A DNA stretch of 64,000 nt, from assembly GCF_014646195.1 (NCBI RefSeq), contig NZ_BMMZ01000002.1, forward strand, positions 62,001 through 126,000. The letters run 5' to 3'. Position 1 is the first letter of the stretch. The number at the start of each line of letters is the position of its first letter. A program made the translations under genes and the position numbers. Source of the stretch: Microlunatus endophyticus (GTDB lineage Bacteria; Actinomycetota; Actinomycetes; Propionibacteriales; Propionibacteriaceae). The notes beneath the pieces are model-generated. The model saw only the letters and a program-made list of their open reading frames with translations. It searched no databases and was not told the DNA's origin. Positions 62,870-64,000 of the stretch are shown one piece after another.

Positions 62870-63763
62870 TCAGCCGTCGGTGAGGCGTACGGCCAGATTC
62901 ATGTGGCCGAGGCTGATCGCCTCGAAGCTCAGACCGGTGCGGTCGAGGAATTCGGTGAAGGCCTTGTGCTCGTGCTGCTGCCAGCCGTAGTAGCCGAAGT
63001 ACTCGTCGAAGACGACGACCGTGCCCGGCACGAACCATCGCTCCAGCTTGTCGAAGACGGTCTTCGTCGAGCTGTACAGGTCGGCGTCGAGATGACAGAA
63101 GGCGAACGGGCCGTCGAAGCGGTCGCCGTAGACGGGCACGGTGTCGTCGAACCAGCCGACGTGGAACTCCACATTCGAGACCGGGATCGTGGGCGGTTGA
63201 GCGCCGATGTCGAAGGAGCCGGCGACATTGGCCGTGCCACCCCATGCCTCGGGAAGGCCGACGAAGCTGTCGAAGCCGTGGACGGTCAGGTCCTTGAAGA
63301 ATTTGGCGATCTGGGTCAACGATGTGCCCCTGTAGACGCCGAATTCTGCGACCTGGCCGGTCAGCGTCACCGCTTGCAGGCCGGCGGCGATGGTCCGGGA
63401 GTTGTCGAGGGTGACCTGCATGGTGTCGAACCGCCGGTCCGAGTTGATCAGGTCGACGCCCTCTTCGACAGACCGCTGCCGCAGGGTGATGCCGGTCGAG
63501 GGGATGTTGCGGGCGATGTTCAGCTCTTTGCGGATCTGCTCCAAGAGCCGAAGGGACTTGTCCAGCCTGCCCTGGATGGCGTCGAACCGCTGGTCAGCCG
63601 AAGCCGAGCCGTCCGGCTGCTCGACGGGCGAGTCCTCCGCCGACCCGTTCGTTGCCGGCCGTCGGTGGGAGGCGATCCCGCCCGTGGGGATCCTGCGGGC
63701 ATTGGCCAACTCCTTGCGAAGCTGGTCCAGCACCCGTGCCACCTTGGCATTGTCTTCAGGCAC
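62870..63763 (-). CDS. TylF/macrocin O-methyltransferase-like protein
   Basis: A 297-residue protein. About 130 N-terminal residues form amphipathic helices with two similar blocks (LDQLRKELANARRIPTGGI and LLEQIRKELNIARNIPSTGI), a likely internal duplication. The class I methyltransferase domain follows with GQVAEFGVYRGTSLTQIA for SAM, HGFDSFVGLPEAWGG, and the metal-site CHLDADLYSSTK, as in TylF. These methylate hydroxyls of sugars. It is upstream of the GT2-methyltransferase fusion on the same strand, so both may act at the chain end. Confidence 0.87.
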   Translation of the reverse strand: MPEDNAKVARVLDQLRKELANARRIPTGGIASHRRPATNGSAEDSPVEQPDGSASADQRFDAIQGRLDKSLRLLEQIRKELNIARNIPSTGITLRQRSVEEGVDLINSDRRFDTMQVTLDNSRTIAAGLQAVTLTGQVAEFGVYRGTSLTQIAKFFKDLTVHGFDSFVGLPEAWGGTANVAGSFDIGAQPPTIPVSNVEFHVGWFDDTVPVYGDRFDGPFAFCHLDADLYSSTKTVFDKLERWFVPGTVVVFDEYFGYYGWQQHEHKAFTEFLDRTGLSFEAISLGHMNLAVRLTDG

Positions 63764-64000
63764 GATTCTGTTCTCTCTTCCGGCGATAGCTTTGACGACG
63801 ACGCACGCTTTCGGACATCAAAACCGTAGCAGTGCTCGTACGGAATACCGCGATCACAGAGCGCATTGTCGGCGGCCAGAAAGTGCCGATTCAGCAACGC
63901 CGATATGAACGGTATGGAAACGAAATTCGACGAACCAGAGATTCGATCGACAAGGCTCATCCGAGGGGTCCGGCCGGGCATGGGCAAGTTACGATGAGCC
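63764..64000. other. no gene recognised; probable promoter region
   Basis: This right-edge stretch is more AT-rich than the rest and lies upstream of the leftward methyltransferase gene. Frames cross it on both strands, but none shows domain-like sequence. It most likely carries the promoter of the leftward genes. Confidence 0.4.

Noticed and set aside
63520..63987. Leftward frame at the right edge starting MSLVDRISGSS
   Set aside because: The first part lies in AT-richer upstream sequence and the frame then runs out of phase through the TylF-like gene. No domain is visible.

Overview
The window is high-GC DNA with GTG/ATG starts, dense operons and many start/stop overlaps. It reads as a chromosomal segment of a high-GC Gram-positive bacterium. 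The type III PKS, DosS/DosR pair, Rv2629-like and Acg-like proteins, DUF3618/holin-like pair and galactofuranose genes point to Actinomycetota. A propionibacterial or related soil lineage is my guess. I see no phage, insertion sequence, plasmid or CRISPR signature.

Layout. (1) 1-1.8 kb: end of an unknown gene, then a leftward pair of type III polyketide synthase and isoprenylcysteine-type methyltransferase, as in phenolic lipid clusters. (2) 1.9-7.7 kb: a membrane formate dehydrogenase operon (catalytic, Fe-S and NrfD-type subunits). The catalytic gene has an in-frame UGA at 2850-2852 in a selenocysteine context, followed by a SECIS-like hairpin. (3) 7.7-11.2 kb: GH15 glycosidase, small membrane protein, short-chain dehydrogenase. 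(4) 11.25-15.55 kb: the complete selenocysteine system selD, selC (tRNA-Sec), selA, selB, only 6 kb from its client enzyme. (5) 15.6-21 kb: a DosR-type redox/hypoxia module: an Rv2629-like protein, an Acg-like nitroreductase fold, a GAF-GAF sensor kinase that keeps the heme-ligand histidine, a DevR-type regulator and a DoxX/DoxD-like membrane protein. (6) 21-26 kb: ABC exporter, Ca2+/H+ antiporter, DUF2207 protein. (7) 26-29.2 kb: ArsR regulator, unusual heavy-metal P-type ATPase and CDF transporter in one leftward operon. (8) 29.4-30.06 kb: four tRNAs (Val-CAC, Gly-GCC, Cys-GCA, Val-GAC) and a terminator. (9) 30.1-34.6 kb: a PgaC-like glycosyltransferase broken by a 1-nt frameshift, its small membrane partner, and envelope proteins.

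(10) 34.6-40.7 kb: sugar-acid or opine-like catabolism: PhyH dioxygenase, AraC regulator, DapA-family aldolase and a 932-residue internally duplicated UxaA-like dehydratase. (11) 40.7-46.4 kb: secreted serine protease, secreted phosphoesterase and EfeO/EfeB iron uptake proteins. (12) 46.4-63.8 kb: a surface glycan locus with LMW protein-tyrosine phosphatase, 2-hydroxyacid dehydrogenase, a GT2-GT4 fusion, two pyruvyltransferase-like proteins, UDP-galactopyranose mutase, a 1597-residue protein with three GT2 domains, a GT8-like enzyme, a GT2-methyltransferase fusion and a TylF-like methyltransferase.

Working together: regions 2 and 4 form one functional unit (a selenoenzyme and its dedicated decoding machinery). 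Region 5 is plausibly the oxygen/redox switch that would accompany such anaerobic metabolism. Region 12 probably builds a galactofuranose-containing, possibly pyruvylated and methylated cell-surface polymer. All functions are read from sequence motifs; no searches were run.
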